DNA from: Dolomedes plantarius | Taxonomy: Eukaryota; Arthropoda; Arachnida; Araneae; Dolomedidae | Length of the DNA stretch: 64,000 nucleotides | Reading direction: 5' to 3' | Assembly: GCA_907164885.2 (NCBI GenBank) | Contig: OU015490.1 | Span: forward strand, 215,858,134-215,922,133 | In this document: positions 53,075-63,115 of the stretch, in pieces | How positions within the stretch are numbered: the first letter of the stretch is position 1 | Layout: every line of letters starts with the position of its first letter | Position numbers and translations under genes: made by a program | Notes under the pieces: model-generated | What the model was told of the DNA's origin: nothing | What the model saw: only the letters and a program-made list of their open reading frames with translations | Database searches by the model: none

Positions 53075-54796
53075 TCATTTCATGGCTGTCTTTCCATGGA
53101 ACTTTTGGAAACATGTAATGCCTTTTTGCAGCATGCAGAGTCCAACATTGCATGTTTCGCACATCCACCGGGTCTTGTGGGTTTTTTTTGTCGTACTGCA
53201 AAAGGCACATCTCCTAGGCTTACACTTTATAGGTAAGTGCTTCACGTCTTGTAAGCGCTTTTCATCAGGAACATGAAGTTTATGTTTTTTGATGGTAACA
53301 GGGCTTGCACCTTTGGATAACCGTTTTTTTGGTTCCCCTCCTTCGTTTCCCATTCTCATCAAACTCCTCACGATATCTAATCGGAAATTTTTCATATTTT
53401 TGAGTTCATTTTCGGAATTAGGCAACATTTTGTAGAGAATAAAGGCGTTAACAATGGCAGAGTCTAAGAAATGGAAAAAAATTCGGTGCCACCACTTTTT
53501 ACTTTTTCTGTCTATCTCATATAGACTTTTTAGGTGATCAAAGTGGTCAACGAAGCCCATATTTTTGTTGTAATCAACAACAACTTGTGGGCAAGGTACG
53601 TTGATCTTCATCCCAGTTTTTTCTTTTCTTTGGACAGAAATCGTTTCCACGGGGCTTTCTTGGGTGGAGAGCAACGACACACATCTTTTATCTTTCCATT
53701 TCACGCACACAATATTCTCGTTACTCACTGCCCAATCAAAATCTCCCCTTTGCATTTTTTTATCTTCTGAGAGGTTTTTCCTTGACAGGTTAACTGTACC
53801 TGAGCAGAAGACCTTTTTAGTTTCTAAGAAATGAAATAACTCATAGGAGGAAAAAAAATTGTCCATATAAAGTCTATGGTTTTTCCCAAAAATTTTTGAA
53901 CTGAGAGTCTTCACAACTCCTTCACCTAGATTTTTTTCAACTTCTTTTAGTTTGCCCGTGTAAATCTCAAACTGGCACATAAACCCACTTTTGTCACATC
54001 GCACCCATACCTTGTAGTCTCGTTTTATAGGCTTTTTAGGCATGTACTGCTTTAGTGAGCTACGGCCTTTGAATTTAATCATAGATTCATCAATTGCTTG
54101 ATTCTTACCGGGCCTAAAAACGCTTTCATACCTCTCTGATAAATGTGATAATAAAGGCCGAACCTTGTATAATTTATCAAAATCATCATCTTCTCTACGA
54201 GGATGCACACTATTATCGTTCAGATGAAGATGGGATAAAATCCACGAAAACCTCTTCACTGGCATTTGTCTGGCGATATAATTATCATGCAAAAGTTCAT
54301 TCGTCGACCAAAAATCTCTATAACTTGGCAAGTTCTTTACTCCCATCAAAATGTTAATAGCAAGAAATATAAATAATTCCTGCAAACTCATTTGGGAATA
54401 ATTCTTGCCAGACTGAGTGGCATATAAATTTGTTTGGAAAACTATTTGTTCCCAAAACATCACTGAAAGGAGGGAAAAGAACAGTCCTATTGGGGATGGA
54501 TCTTCCATATCTATAATTTCATCAGCAGGACCGGATTCCTCCTTAAATTCTGGATTTTTCCGATTTGTAGCCTGTTTCTTCCATGTCACGTTGGCAGGTC
54601 GTGAAGGACCTGGTAAATTCATATCTTCTGCTTCATCAGGAACATCTTCCTCAGAATCCCCAGACTCTTCAATTAGAGATTGAGGGGGAACATACTCTTC
54701 AACATCAATATCATCTGAAATTATAGATTCAGGATCTGATGGAAGCTCCTCTAATAAAGCTAGAGCTTCTGATAGGCTCAGGCCAGGACGGGGCAT
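53075..54796 (-). CDS. piggyBac-like transposase, intact
   Basis: 573 residues from the chosen start MPRPGLSLSEALALLEELPS, a typical acidic-region N-terminus of this family. The frame stays open to 55168, but the extra 124 codons run into end-of-element repeats and a hydrophobic stretch, so the internal start is preferred. An acidic N-terminal region (residues about 15-60) precedes the DDE_Tnp_1_7-type RNase H-like domain. Catalytic D236 lies in NQAIDESMIKFKGR, D312 in RLYMDNFFSSYELF and D417 in NKNMGFVDHFDHLK. The C-terminus is a cysteine-rich domain with CAFC, CETC, a single C, then C and H (about residues 530-566), which binds the terminal repeats in relatives. Length matches the usual 570-600. 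No lesion is visible, so it is a candidate active transposase. The protein would work in the nucleus on this element's TTAA-flanked ends. Confidence 0.93.
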   Translation of the reverse strand: MPRPGLSLSEALALLEELPSDPESIISDDIDVEEYVPPQSLIEESGDSEEDVPDEAEDMNLPGPSRPANVTWKKQATNRKNPEFKEESGPADEIIDMEDPSPIGLFFSLLSVMFWEQIVFQTNLYATQSGKNYSQMSLQELFIFLAINILMGVKNLPSYRDFWSTNELLHDNYIARQMPVKRFSWILSHLHLNDNSVHPRREDDDFDKLYKVRPLLSHLSERYESVFRPGKNQAIDESMIKFKGRSSLKQYMPKKPIKRDYKVWVRCDKSGFMCQFEIYTGKLKEVEKNLGEGVVKTLSSKIFGKNHRLYMDNFFSSYELFHFLETKKVFCSGTVNLSRKNLSEDKKMQRGDFDWAVSNENIVCVKWKDKRCVSLLSTQESPVETISVQRKEKTGMKINVPCPQVVVDYNKNMGFVDHFDHLKSLYEIDRKSKKWWHRIFFHFLDSAIVNAFILYKMLPNSENELKNMKNFRLDIVRSLMRMGNEGGEPKKRLSKGASPVTIKKHKLHVPDEKRLQDVKHLPIKCKPRRCAFCSTTKKTHKTRWMCETCNVGLCMLQKGITCFQKFHGKTAMK

Positions 54797-55141
54797 TATG
54801 ATTGTCACATCCTGATTAGTTCTGCCTGTTGAACCTCTGACAGAGGCCAACCTTAGCACACAGAATGAATTCAATAGACCACTGTCGAATGCAGAAAGGT
54901 TGGGAACTGTAGGTGATAGTGCCCAGCACACACCATTGAAACAGATGACAATACAGATGACAATACAAATGATAAAGTTTTCCTTTTCCAAAAACACCCC
55001 CAATTTCAGAGGGTTAACCATCTTTTTAATCCCCTTTACCCCCCAAGAAGCAAGACCAAATCGTCTAGAGGAGATAACATAAGGACAGCTGTGTTTGTTT
55101 TCCCTTTCCGGGGGGAGCCTATATTTCAATGTCGTAGACAG

Positions 55142-55166
55142 GCGGCGTTCTCGCTGTGCGAACACC
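55142..55166 (-). promoter_or_regulatory. piggyBac internal repeat, third copy
   Basis: GGCGTTCTCGCTGTGCGAAC: a diverged copy of the subterminal repeat about 340 bp inside the right end, just upstream of the transposase gene. Confidence 0.6.
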
Positions 55167-55479
55167 ATTTAAAAGCTCAAAAATACAAAGAAATAAACGA
55201 TTTTTTTAAGAAGTAATGACATGTCAGTATTAGTTGAGGCATGTTTATAAAATCTAGTGGAAAAAATTAAAACATTTTAGGTTTTTAATCCTTAAAATAA
55301 TTGAAAATAAAACCAACTATGAAACAGCGTTAACTTGCATTCATTGTGTTCAAATTAAATGAACAGACAAATGTCTGGTGCTGCCATTTATTATCAGTTT
55401 AAAGATGTAAAAGTATTTTACAACCTTTAATTGAAAAAAAAATTGACATTTTTTAGGTTAAAAAAATTCTAGAAAATGT

Positions 55480-55512
55480 GTTCGCACAGTGAGGACGGCG
55501 CCCCTCAAAGGG
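55480..55512 (-). promoter_or_regulatory. piggyBac right end: internal repeat plus TIR
   Basis: GTTCGCACAGTGAGGACGGC is directly followed by the TIR GCGCCCCTCAAAGGG and TTAA. Confidence 0.85.
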
Positions 55513-55516
55513 TTAA

Positions 55517-56208
55517 GGGGGTCCAGGACACAAAATTGTTCGAATTTTCGAAAAAAAAATTATTGCAATTAAACATTTTTGTGTTCTTTTATGCTTAAAA
55601 TGCCGTTTAAATCATGTTTCATTCTTAATTAGAACAAGATAAATTATTAGTTTTTGCAACATTTTAATAGTAGCCAATCGTTGTTTAAACCTGTAAGTGC
55701 GTTTTTCTGTATGATGGTTTTTTCCCCATTTCTCGTCTTTAAATTGTTATAAGTCAGGAACAGTGAAAGATAAATGATTAAAACTTGTAACATGTCTTTT
55801 CAAACTATTTTACTTTAATTTTGATTCAGCAAATTTGAAAAAAATATTTACTTTTGAGAATATGATTCTTTAAAAATAAGTTACATAATTTCTTTTAAAA
55901 TTTTTCATCTAAACTTTTTATTTTTTTTAAATTAATATTTTAAAAAATGGTGTATCATAATTAAATCTTATATATTTATGTTTAATTAAATGAAAAAAAA
56001 ATTAAATTCGACAAATAAAATTTCGAGTTATAACGATTTTAAATTACCCCACTTTTATTAAAAATTTTAAATTTTAAAATTTTTTAAAAACTTTTTGAGA
56101 AGTTTTATGATGTGATTTTCTTTGCAAATTATATGGTTAACCATCACAAAAAAATTCAAAATTTGAACTAAATAAAGAAAAAAAAATTAAAATGTGTCCC
56201 GGTCCCCC
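55517..56208. mobile_element. TTAA-flanked MITE, Kolobok-like
   Basis: TIR GGGGGTCCAGGACACA (left) against GGGGGACCGGGACACA (right, opposite strand). It is flanked by TTAA at 55513-55516 and 56209-56212, both shared with neighbouring piggyBac-like elements. No coding capacity. The interior layout (AAATTGTTATAAGTCAGGAA, then a run of AT-rich segments) resembles the 3' region of the Kolobok element. Assignment to Kolobok rather than piggyBac is an inference. Confidence 0.82.
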
Positions 56209-56502
56209 TTAACTCTTCAATACTCGCGCGGTTGACATATGTCACCCACCTGCTTTCAACTTCCCTAATGGCGGTCATCGGAAGGTTGGAAGTCTTCCCT
56301 TTTCCTTCTACCTTCAAATGAGACTTCCTTCTTGCCCCCTCTCTTTTCACTTTAGTTAGTCTCTAACTGTTCTTCGATTAAATCGCGGCAAAGTTCACTG
56401 GTTGACACCTGTCCCCCACGCGACCATCTACGTAGCTTTTCAAGGAAAGTGAATTTATTTTAGCCTCCGTATAATTTAGATTTTAGATCCTTTTCTTTAT
56501 TT

Positions 56503-57080
56503 ATGATTAAAAATCTAATAAGAGATAATCAATCTCTAATAGGTTTTTTACATCAAACTTTTTTAATGACATTTTTGAATGTGATAAAAATAAAGTTTGT
56601 TAGAAATGTCAGAACAAGGCTGGAAAACATTATGACACGTCTTCCTGGGCCAAAAGGCATAGCAGCAATTTTTTTTACTCCAGAAAAAATATTAGATTTG
56701 TTTATTGACGAACACGTCTATAAAATAATAGCAGACTGCACAAATATTTACATTGATTCTATCAAATGTAAATTTGAAAGGGATCGCGATGCCAGAAACA
56801 CCAACGAGTAGAAGTCAGGACCTTATTTGGTCTTCTTCTTTTGATATGCACTTATAAAAGTTCCCGGACAAATATCGATAAGTTATGGGATAACTCGAAC
56901 GGTAATGGGTAAGAATCATGCTACCTAACAATGAGCAGAAACAGGTTTGCGTTTCCTCTCAGGTGCCTTCGTTTCGATGACATTTGTGATACGGCATTTC
57001 GACGAGAATTTGATAAATTTGCTCCCATAAGGAATGTATTTGAAATAGTGCACCTCAAGCGGAAAAGAAGGTTCCAGAGG
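56503..57080 (+). pseudogene. piggyBac-like transposase N-terminal fragment
   Basis: The plus strand reads LPGPKGIAAIFFTPEKILDL, then ADCTNIYIDSIKCKFERDRD, as in the early part of the piggyBac transposase fold. After frame changes near 56812 it continues with TMSRNRFAFPLRCLRFDD and REFDKFAPIRNVFEI (about 56930-57045). These are the segments that precede the catalytic core in relatives. None of the three catalytic Asp regions is present; the gene is deleted beyond this point and the hAT MITE follows. The companion full-length piggyBac-like element belongs to a different family (different TIRs). Confidence 0.8.
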
Positions 57081-57088
57081 ACGCGGTT

Positions 57089-57237
57089 CAGTGGCGCACC
57101 CAGGATTTAATCTTGGGGGTGGGGCGAGCTGAACGGATAAAAATATTTAATAATGCAAATTCAATATTCATAATGCAATTTCTATTTCTTTGGGGATGGG
57201 GAAGGGCCCCTTCGCCCACCTCCTGGGTGCGCCACTG
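57089..57237. mobile_element. hAT MITE
   Basis: 149 bp. CAGTGGCGCACCCAGGA is inverted exactly at the right end. It is flanked by an 8-bp duplication ACGCGGTT (57081-57088) / ACGCTGTT (57238-57245), 7 of 8 matching. TIR style and 8-bp duplication are hAT features. Confidence 0.92.
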
Positions 57238-57835
57238 ACGCTGTTACGCTTGTGGACGACAGAGAGACAGAACAACATGAAAGTGGTGCGAGAAATGCGG
57301 AAAGTGGATATGTAATGACCATTTGAAAAATTTATATGCAAAATGTGTTAATTTTTTTGCATTTTGAATGTATGGTTAATTTGTAATATATAATGTTTCT
57401 TTTTCTAAAATTTAATTGTGTTTTATTTGTAGTATATACACCTAAAAACTATAGAAATAATTATGTTGCAAAAAAGTTAAATACATATGGATATAACACC
57501 GACATAAGTTTGGGTGACACTTGTCACTCACGCGACTGTTCGTGTTTCAGCTAGTGACGCGAGTACTGACGGGTTAAATTCAATACCTACATCATCTAAG
57601 TTTACTTGAAATAATTCAATTATCTCTTTATGAATATATTTTCATATACAGTCCTTAATCAAATTCACTTTTTCTCAAATACGCTTCATTCTTCTTAATG
57701 TTTACACGGAGAGTTGTTTTTAAATGAGTATTTTTCTTTATATTCAACTGAATAGAATTCCTCTTACGTTTAGTATTTTTCTACCACAATCACAGAATAC
57801 CATTCTGCAACTTTTGGTCCGTTGCTAAAATAATA

Positions 57836-57907
57836 AATAATGAAACGTGAGAATTACTAAATAAGGAAACGTGAGAATTACTAAATAATGAAACATGAGA
57901 ATTTCTA
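57836..57907 (+). repeat. 24-bp tandem repeat, three copies
   Basis: AAATAATGAAACGTGAGAAT-type units in direct contact; no spacers, so not CRISPR-like. Confidence 0.9.
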
Positions 57908-57999
57908 GTAAATATCAACTGCTTAATTATAGTCGGAAATTTGAGATACGGAAGATAATCAGATTTTGTTTGTTTCTTTTTTAAGGGATGGGGAACAAA

Positions 58000-58640
58000 A
58001 ATCGAGCAAAAATTAGAATTTTTTATAAATTTATATAAAATGTATAAATATTTTGGAATAAAAGGCATTTATAATGAAAACTTGGTGGCTTTAGATGAGT
58101 TAGTGTTAAAGGTAGGGGAAAAACATCTTTTTATTGGCTTTATCACAAAATGAGACATTTCCAGATGTGCAAGTCTTTGAAATGCTCCTTGTGTGATAAT
58201 TCTTTACGAAATTTAAAAAAAAAATTAAAATAAAGACTCCTGTTATACATCGAAATAAAGTCATGTATTCATTTTAGGTTTCGACATCATTCAGTTTACC
58301 AAGTTTAACTTAAGTGTAGAAAAGTACAAAAAAGTCTCTAAAATTCAGAGTAGAAGCATAAAAATAATTTCCATAAAATCACCTATTCATCAAAAGTAAC
58401 GCATAACTCTGTTGAAAATGTATATATAAGCAATATAAAAGCAAAATTAAGGGGGAAGTTAAAATTGGATCGTGAAGAGAAATTTAAACAAATAATATCA
58501 ATTTTATAAAATATATATATTTTAAATATTTATAAAATTTTAGAAGTTGTTTAATATATTTATACTTTAATGAATATGTATTGAAAATGTCATATATGTG
58601 AGGTAAAAATTTCCAAACTCACACTGCAATTAAAATAAAT
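58000..58640. other. AT-rich part of the repeat array
   Basis: No gene. Partial similarity to array units only. Confidence 0.5.
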
Positions 58641-58641
58641 A

Positions 58642-59939
58642 CAAGGTGCGCCCATAAAGTAACCGGACAAACTAAAATATGAAACGATAAAATAAAAAAG
58701 TGAAAGAATATTCACCTGGCTAGAAAGACTGACATCTAAACTCTTGTTAAAAGCCAGTTAAAACTGGTTATTTAGTCGTTTGCGTATCAAAACGCCGTAG
58801 TAATTTTCATTTACTGAGAAGTCATTGTACAAAAGAATTTGCTTCGGAATGGAACAACGTTGTAACATTAAATTTGTTACAAGTAAGGTAAATCTGCTAC
58901 CGAAACTTTAGAGATGATTCGAACAGTATATAGTGATGCATCGTCATCAAGAACACAAGAGTATGAGTGGTACAACTGCTTTAAATGTGGGCGAGAAAGC
59001 ATTGAAGATCAACGAAAAACAGGGCGCCCTTCAACTTCAGAGAATGAGGAAAATGTGGAGAAAATCCGTTCTTTGGTAAAAGCTGATAGACGTGTAAAAA
59101 CTTAGCAACTTTCAGACATGATTGGGATAAGCAAAGAAAGCTTTAGATTAATTTTAATTGAAAATCTGAAAATGAAAAAAGTTTGTGCTCGATTTGTGCC
59201 TTGGATTTTGACGGAAAAGCTTGCTGTGAAGATTTTCTGACTACTGCGCAACAGGAGAACAATTTCTTAAAGTGTATTATAGCAGGAGATGAGACCTGTT
59301 GTCTACAATACGACCCAGAAACAAAACGACAAAGGGAACAGTGGAAAGCACCGTCTTCTCCTATACAATAAAAAGCACGGATGTCAAAATCAAAGACAAA
59401 GGTGATGCTTATTGCATTTTTATTAAAAAGGAATTATTCACCACGAATTTGTTCATGAAAGTCAAACAATCAGTATTTTTACAAGGAGGTGCTTTTTCGA
59501 TTAAGAAACAGGATAAGGCGAGTTAGGAAGGAACTGTTTGATTCTGGGCAATGGTTTCTTTTACACGATAATGCTAGGCCCCATACAGCAATTTCTGTAA
59601 AACAATATCTTGTTAAGCATTCAATTACAGTGATAAATCCCCCACCATGTTCTCCCGACTTATGGCTAGCTGCATTTTCCCTTTTTTTTGAAGCTTGAGA
59701 TGGCCACGAAAGGACAGAGATTTGAAAACGTCTCGGATATCAAATCAAATGTTAATCGCATTTTGCGAACGGTTAGTTCCAACACCTATAAACAGTGTTT
59801 CGATGACTTGAAGAAACGTTGGGAAAATTGTATAGACTCATTTGGCGATTATTTTGAAGGAGATAAATTTATTTGAAGGTGAGTAATATTTTTCTTATTT
59901 CTAAAAAAAAATGTCCGGTTACTTTATGGGCGCACCTTG
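58642..59939 (+). mobile_element. mariner transposon, decayed
   Basis: TIRs CAAGGTGCGCCCATAAAGTA...(inverse) are flanked by TA (58640-58641, 59940-59941). Length is 1298 bp, normal for mariner. It interrupts a unit of the surrounding array (the TTTACATCTTCTAAATTTCC segment resumes right after it). Confidence 0.95.
58849..59876 (+). pseudogene. mariner transposase pseudogene
   Basis: Starts MEQRCNIKFVTS; after an early frameshift it continues GKSATETLEMIRTVYSDASS and GRESIEDQRKTGRPSTSENE (HTH region and linker). Then come IAGDETCCLQYDPETKRQ (first catalytic D), FLLHDNARPHTAISVKQYL (second D) and CSPDLWLAAFSLFF. In the last, the mariner DFFLF aspartate of DD34D is lost. A stop near 59103 and further frameshifts break it. 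The C-terminus ends FDDLKKRWENCIDSFGDYFE. Clearly mariner, not Tc1; dead. Confidence 0.93.
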
Positions 59940-60348
59940 TATTTACATCTTCTAAATTTCCTTAAAATAATTTAGTTATTTCTTTCTGAAAAAACTTTCA
60001 TATATACTCATTAATAAAATATAGCTTTAAGCCTCTATTTCTCTCAAAAACACTTTACTTTTTTTCAGTGTTTACACTTACGTTCATTTTTAAATGATCA
60101 TGTTAAACTTTTTGTTTAAAAAAAATTATCTAACAGTCAGTAATTTCTCTACTAAAGTCACAGAACGTCACGCTGTAACTTTCAATCCGATGTTGAATAC
60201 TAAAATTATGCAATTCGAGATTTTTCAGTAAATATCTACTACATACAGTCTAGTCTGGTATTTGACGTAAAAAGATCAGATTTTCAATGTTTTTCTTCAA
60301 ATATCAATAACTACATTCCTTAAATTTCCTGAAATTCATTCATTTCTT

Positions 60349-60575
60349 TTTTTTTTCCCAATGCGGATGCACTTGTCGTCAAACATTCGCCTATACTACG
60401 CCGCAATTTTACTGCCCATTTTATTGTGGGAGCACCATATAGGCGGACAGCATTACCCCCTATGAAGGGACGACACGAACGGAGGCAATTTTCGTGGCGC
60501 GACGCCAGGATTCGATCCGAGCATCCTCAGCACTGAAAACCAGCGCGCTGTACCACTGGGCCGCCACAAGCCCAT
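60349..60575 (-). mobile_element. tRNA-derived SINE
   Basis: On the minus strand the head reads GGCGGCCCAGTGGTACAGCG (A box) with a B box GGATCGAATCC (about 60510-60520). A GC-rich body ends towards a T run on the plus strand (60346-60356), i.e. an A tail for a minus-strand insertion. It splits an array unit. A different SINE family from 16641-16928. Confidence 0.75.
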
Positions 60576-60785
60576 AGTCATTTATTTATAGCTTTATAAA
60601 ATACTTTCTGATATATTCATAAATAAAATATCTCTCTACGATATTTGACGCACAGAAGATAATCAGACTTTGTTTGTTTCTCGTTTAAAATAAATGTCTA
60701 TATCCTCTAAATGTCCTTAAAATCATTTAGGTGTTTCTTTGTGAAAAATTTTCATTTAAACTCATAAATCAAAAAACCTGAAATA

Positions 60786-61340
60786 CAGGGTTCCCACCTA
60801 TATCCGATACACCCCCCTTAACTTCTAAACGGTGACAGCTTATGTCATACAGTTGGTATCTAGTCATAGTAAAAAGGCTATGCGCTACTCGATGAGACAA
60901 CTTACAACGCTATCTATCGGCAAATTTTGTAATTAGCGTTTTTATCTCAAAAGCGGTACGAGATACCGGAAAAATTCAATATAAAGTTACTCAGCATACA
61001 CCGATTTAATAAGAGAAGCCACCTTGCGCACATTCATAATAAAAACAGAATGTAAAAAATGAACATTTATTTGGTCGTTATTTTCAACACTATGGCGTCG
61101 TGAAACGTGAACAAGATCGAAAAAGACCAACTCACGGACTAAATAATCCTGTCCATTGTACAAATGTGTATAGTGGCTAATGAAGAGCATTTTCAGCAAC
61201 AAAAGTAAATTAACCTGAAGATAGGAAAGTGTCTCAGTTTCTTTATTCCACTCTTTATGACATGACAATTTTCAAAATCGTGACCAAACAAATGTTCACG
61301 AATGTCCGATATCGCGGTACACACCTATTTTTCAGAAAAG
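60786..61340. other. Unclassified insertion in the array
   Basis: Starts CAGGGTTCCCACCTATATCC after TA, a common mariner-group terminus style, and interrupts an array unit that resumes near 61340. No matching inverted end was found and no transposase motif is visible. Probably a one-ended or deleted element. Confidence 0.4.
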
Positions 61341-62050
61341 CGCTTTACATTTTTTTTTTCAACATTTACACGGATGTTAATTTTTTAAATGATTATTTCT
61401 TACTTTTTATTTTAAAAAAATTATTTACCATTCAGTAATTTCTCTACCAAAGTCATAGAATGTGATTCCGTAAATTTCAACCCAATGTTAAATTTTAAAA
61501 TAATGTAACTCGAGATTTTCGAGAAAATACCTACTACTTACAGTCAAGTCTGATATTTCAGTTGAAAAAAATCAGAATTTCCTTGATTTCTCTTTAAAAA
61601 TCAATATTTGCATCCTCTAGATTTCTTTAAAATAATTTAGTTATTCCTTTATGAAACTACTCCCTTATATATTCATTAATAAAATATCGCTGTACTCCCC
61701 CATTTTTCTCTAGCATACTTACAGTCAGCAAATGGAATATCGTAAAGATCCATCTATTAAACGTGTGTCAAAATGTTAGAAAATAAAATTTTGCTTATTC
61801 TTTTCATCTCATTTATGCGAACTTGGTCCTAAAAGAATGGCGTGACAGTATGGAAATAAATAGTAATTTTTTTTTTACCTTGTCACGTAAAGAAAATATC
61901 TTCTGAGTTCTTCACTAGTGGATTTTATACAAAAATATAGGAATACATACAGTGGGAACGGATTTTTTTAGGAATACATACAGTGAAAAAGAATTATATT
62001 TTTGTTTAACCTTCAAACTATTTCTTCTTTCGTCTTTATGTTAATGAAAA

Positions 62051-62925
62051 CACTTTCATTGCTACTTATCAGTCTAATTCAACCGTATATTTGAAATTAC
62101 TCACATGAATGTAAGTATTCACGTACAAAAGTAAAAACAAATTATCCACAGTGCCATCTAATATTTTTTTTTTTTTTTATTTTAACTGGTGTTTCAGTTG
62201 ATCTCTCAAATATTCAGTCCCCATGAGGAAAAATTTCCTAATAGTAAGAGTTTGAATGTGCGTAAACATATAAATATTTTTCAATGTTTTTTTGCATCTA
62301 AAAGTATATCTTTAATTTTATTTTAATTTGAGGGTGAAAGTTTAACTAAATTGCCAGTATATATCAAATTGTTAAAATTTTAATTTATTTTTTGTGAGGG
62401 TATTAAAATATTGATGTTTACCGATAAATGATTGAAATTTTTTTTTAAATTTTCTTCTTAATCTAGCTGTTTCAAAAATGGTTTAAATAGTATGTATCGG
62501 TATACAATAATAATTTAAGAGCCTCTAAAAACTTGAAATTTTAGTATTTTTGGTACATACTAACACTTTAGTTAAACTTTCACACTGAAAGTAAAATAAA
62601 ATTTAAAATATACATTTTCTGATGTATAAAGTAAAATATCGAGGAAAAAAAATCGTAGTGCAAAATTTAAAACTGAAGATTGGAATGGTCAACGGATGCA
62701 TCTACTTAATCGTTCAGGAAAAAAACTTTAATCCATTATTTTCGCCAATTTACATTTGCATTTTGCCAGCCAATATTCATAATGACCTTTAAAAAATAAA
62801 CAAAAGTCTTCCCCATATAAAACATTTTCATTTCCATTCTTGTGTAATTCCACATATTATACTACGTACATGATATTTCTACATCTATGTGCGTTTCATC
62901 TAATCCAGCAACCAGAAAAACTGAC
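62051..62925. other. AT-rich sequence
   Basis: Contains a poly(T) run (about 62164-62181) and nothing else recognisable. Confidence 0.5.
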
Positions 62926-63115
62926 GCAGGATTCCATTCGAGGTGCTTCAGGTGGTCCGTCGCCGTTGTATTCCCAATTAGTAACTTTGATGGGTAACTT
63001 AATGCGAATCGGGAAGCTGAACTTCTTACCTGGACGGTTACCCGGAGGGTCGTCTTCCTGTTTGAATCGAACGATACCATTCTCGATGTCTCTGGTATTA
63101 GCCTTACGGATCTTA
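62926..63115 (-). other. Possible protein-coding exon, product unknown
   Basis: On the minus strand a 190-bp segment lies between an acceptor-like CTTTGTAG and a donor-like GTCAGT. It is open for 63 codons and markedly more GC-rich than the surroundings. It reads KIRKANTRDIENGIVRFKQE, then a Pro-rich DDPPGNRPGKKFSFP and IKLPIKVTNWEYNGDGPPEA. The frame also extends on both sides to stops (62896-63147). I do not recognise the family. It could be an exon of a host gene, a gene fragment carried by an element, or an old insertion. No neighbouring exon was identified. Confidence 0.4.

Larger units (their letters stand above)
52606..55512 (-). mobile_element. piggyBac-like transposon, full length
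   Basis: Identical 15-bp TIRs CCCTTTGAGGGGCGC at both ends are flanked by TTAA (52602-52605, 55513-55516). A GTTCGCACAGTGAGGACGGC-type repeat lies directly inside the right TIR and about 115 bp inside the left TIR. Such asymmetric internal repeats are also known in the original piggyBac. One intact transposase gene. Length 2907 bp. Confidence 0.93.
56213..57573 (+). mobile_element. piggyBac-like element, deleted, second family
   Basis: The left end CTCTTCAATACTCGCG and the right end CCCGTCAGTACTCGCG (opposite strand) are flanked by TTAA (56209-56212, 57574-57577). Subterminal motifs of the form GTTGACANNTGTCNCCCAC occur near 56231, 56399 and, inverted, near 57511. The first includes the palindrome TGACATATGTCA. 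The interior has only the first part of a piggyBac-like transposase, interrupted by an hAT MITE. Confidence 0.88.
51640..62050 (+). repeat. Long-period degenerate repeat array hosting many insertions
   Basis: The same ordered segments recur: TTTACACGGATGTTAATTTT-like, then CAGTAATTTCTCTACTAAAG, then GAGATTTTTCAGTAAATATC with ACAGTCTAGTCTGGTATTTG, then CTCTAAATTTCCTTAAAATA. Copies are seen near 51650-51850, 57580-58000, 59940-60350, 60580-60790 and 61340-61730. All other elements listed in this interval are insertions in the array. Some unit copies are cut exactly at insertion points. Confidence 0.7.

Noticed and set aside
53082..55082. Plus-strand frames over the piggyBac-like gene
   Set aside because: Antisense shadows; no independent domain.
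57836..57907. Short direct repeats as CRISPR array
   Set aside because: Three contiguous units without spacers in a eukaryotic repeat array.
60786..61340. Complete TIR transposon
   Set aside because: CAGGGTTCCC at the left has no inverted partner; similarity near the right edge is too weak and not inverted.
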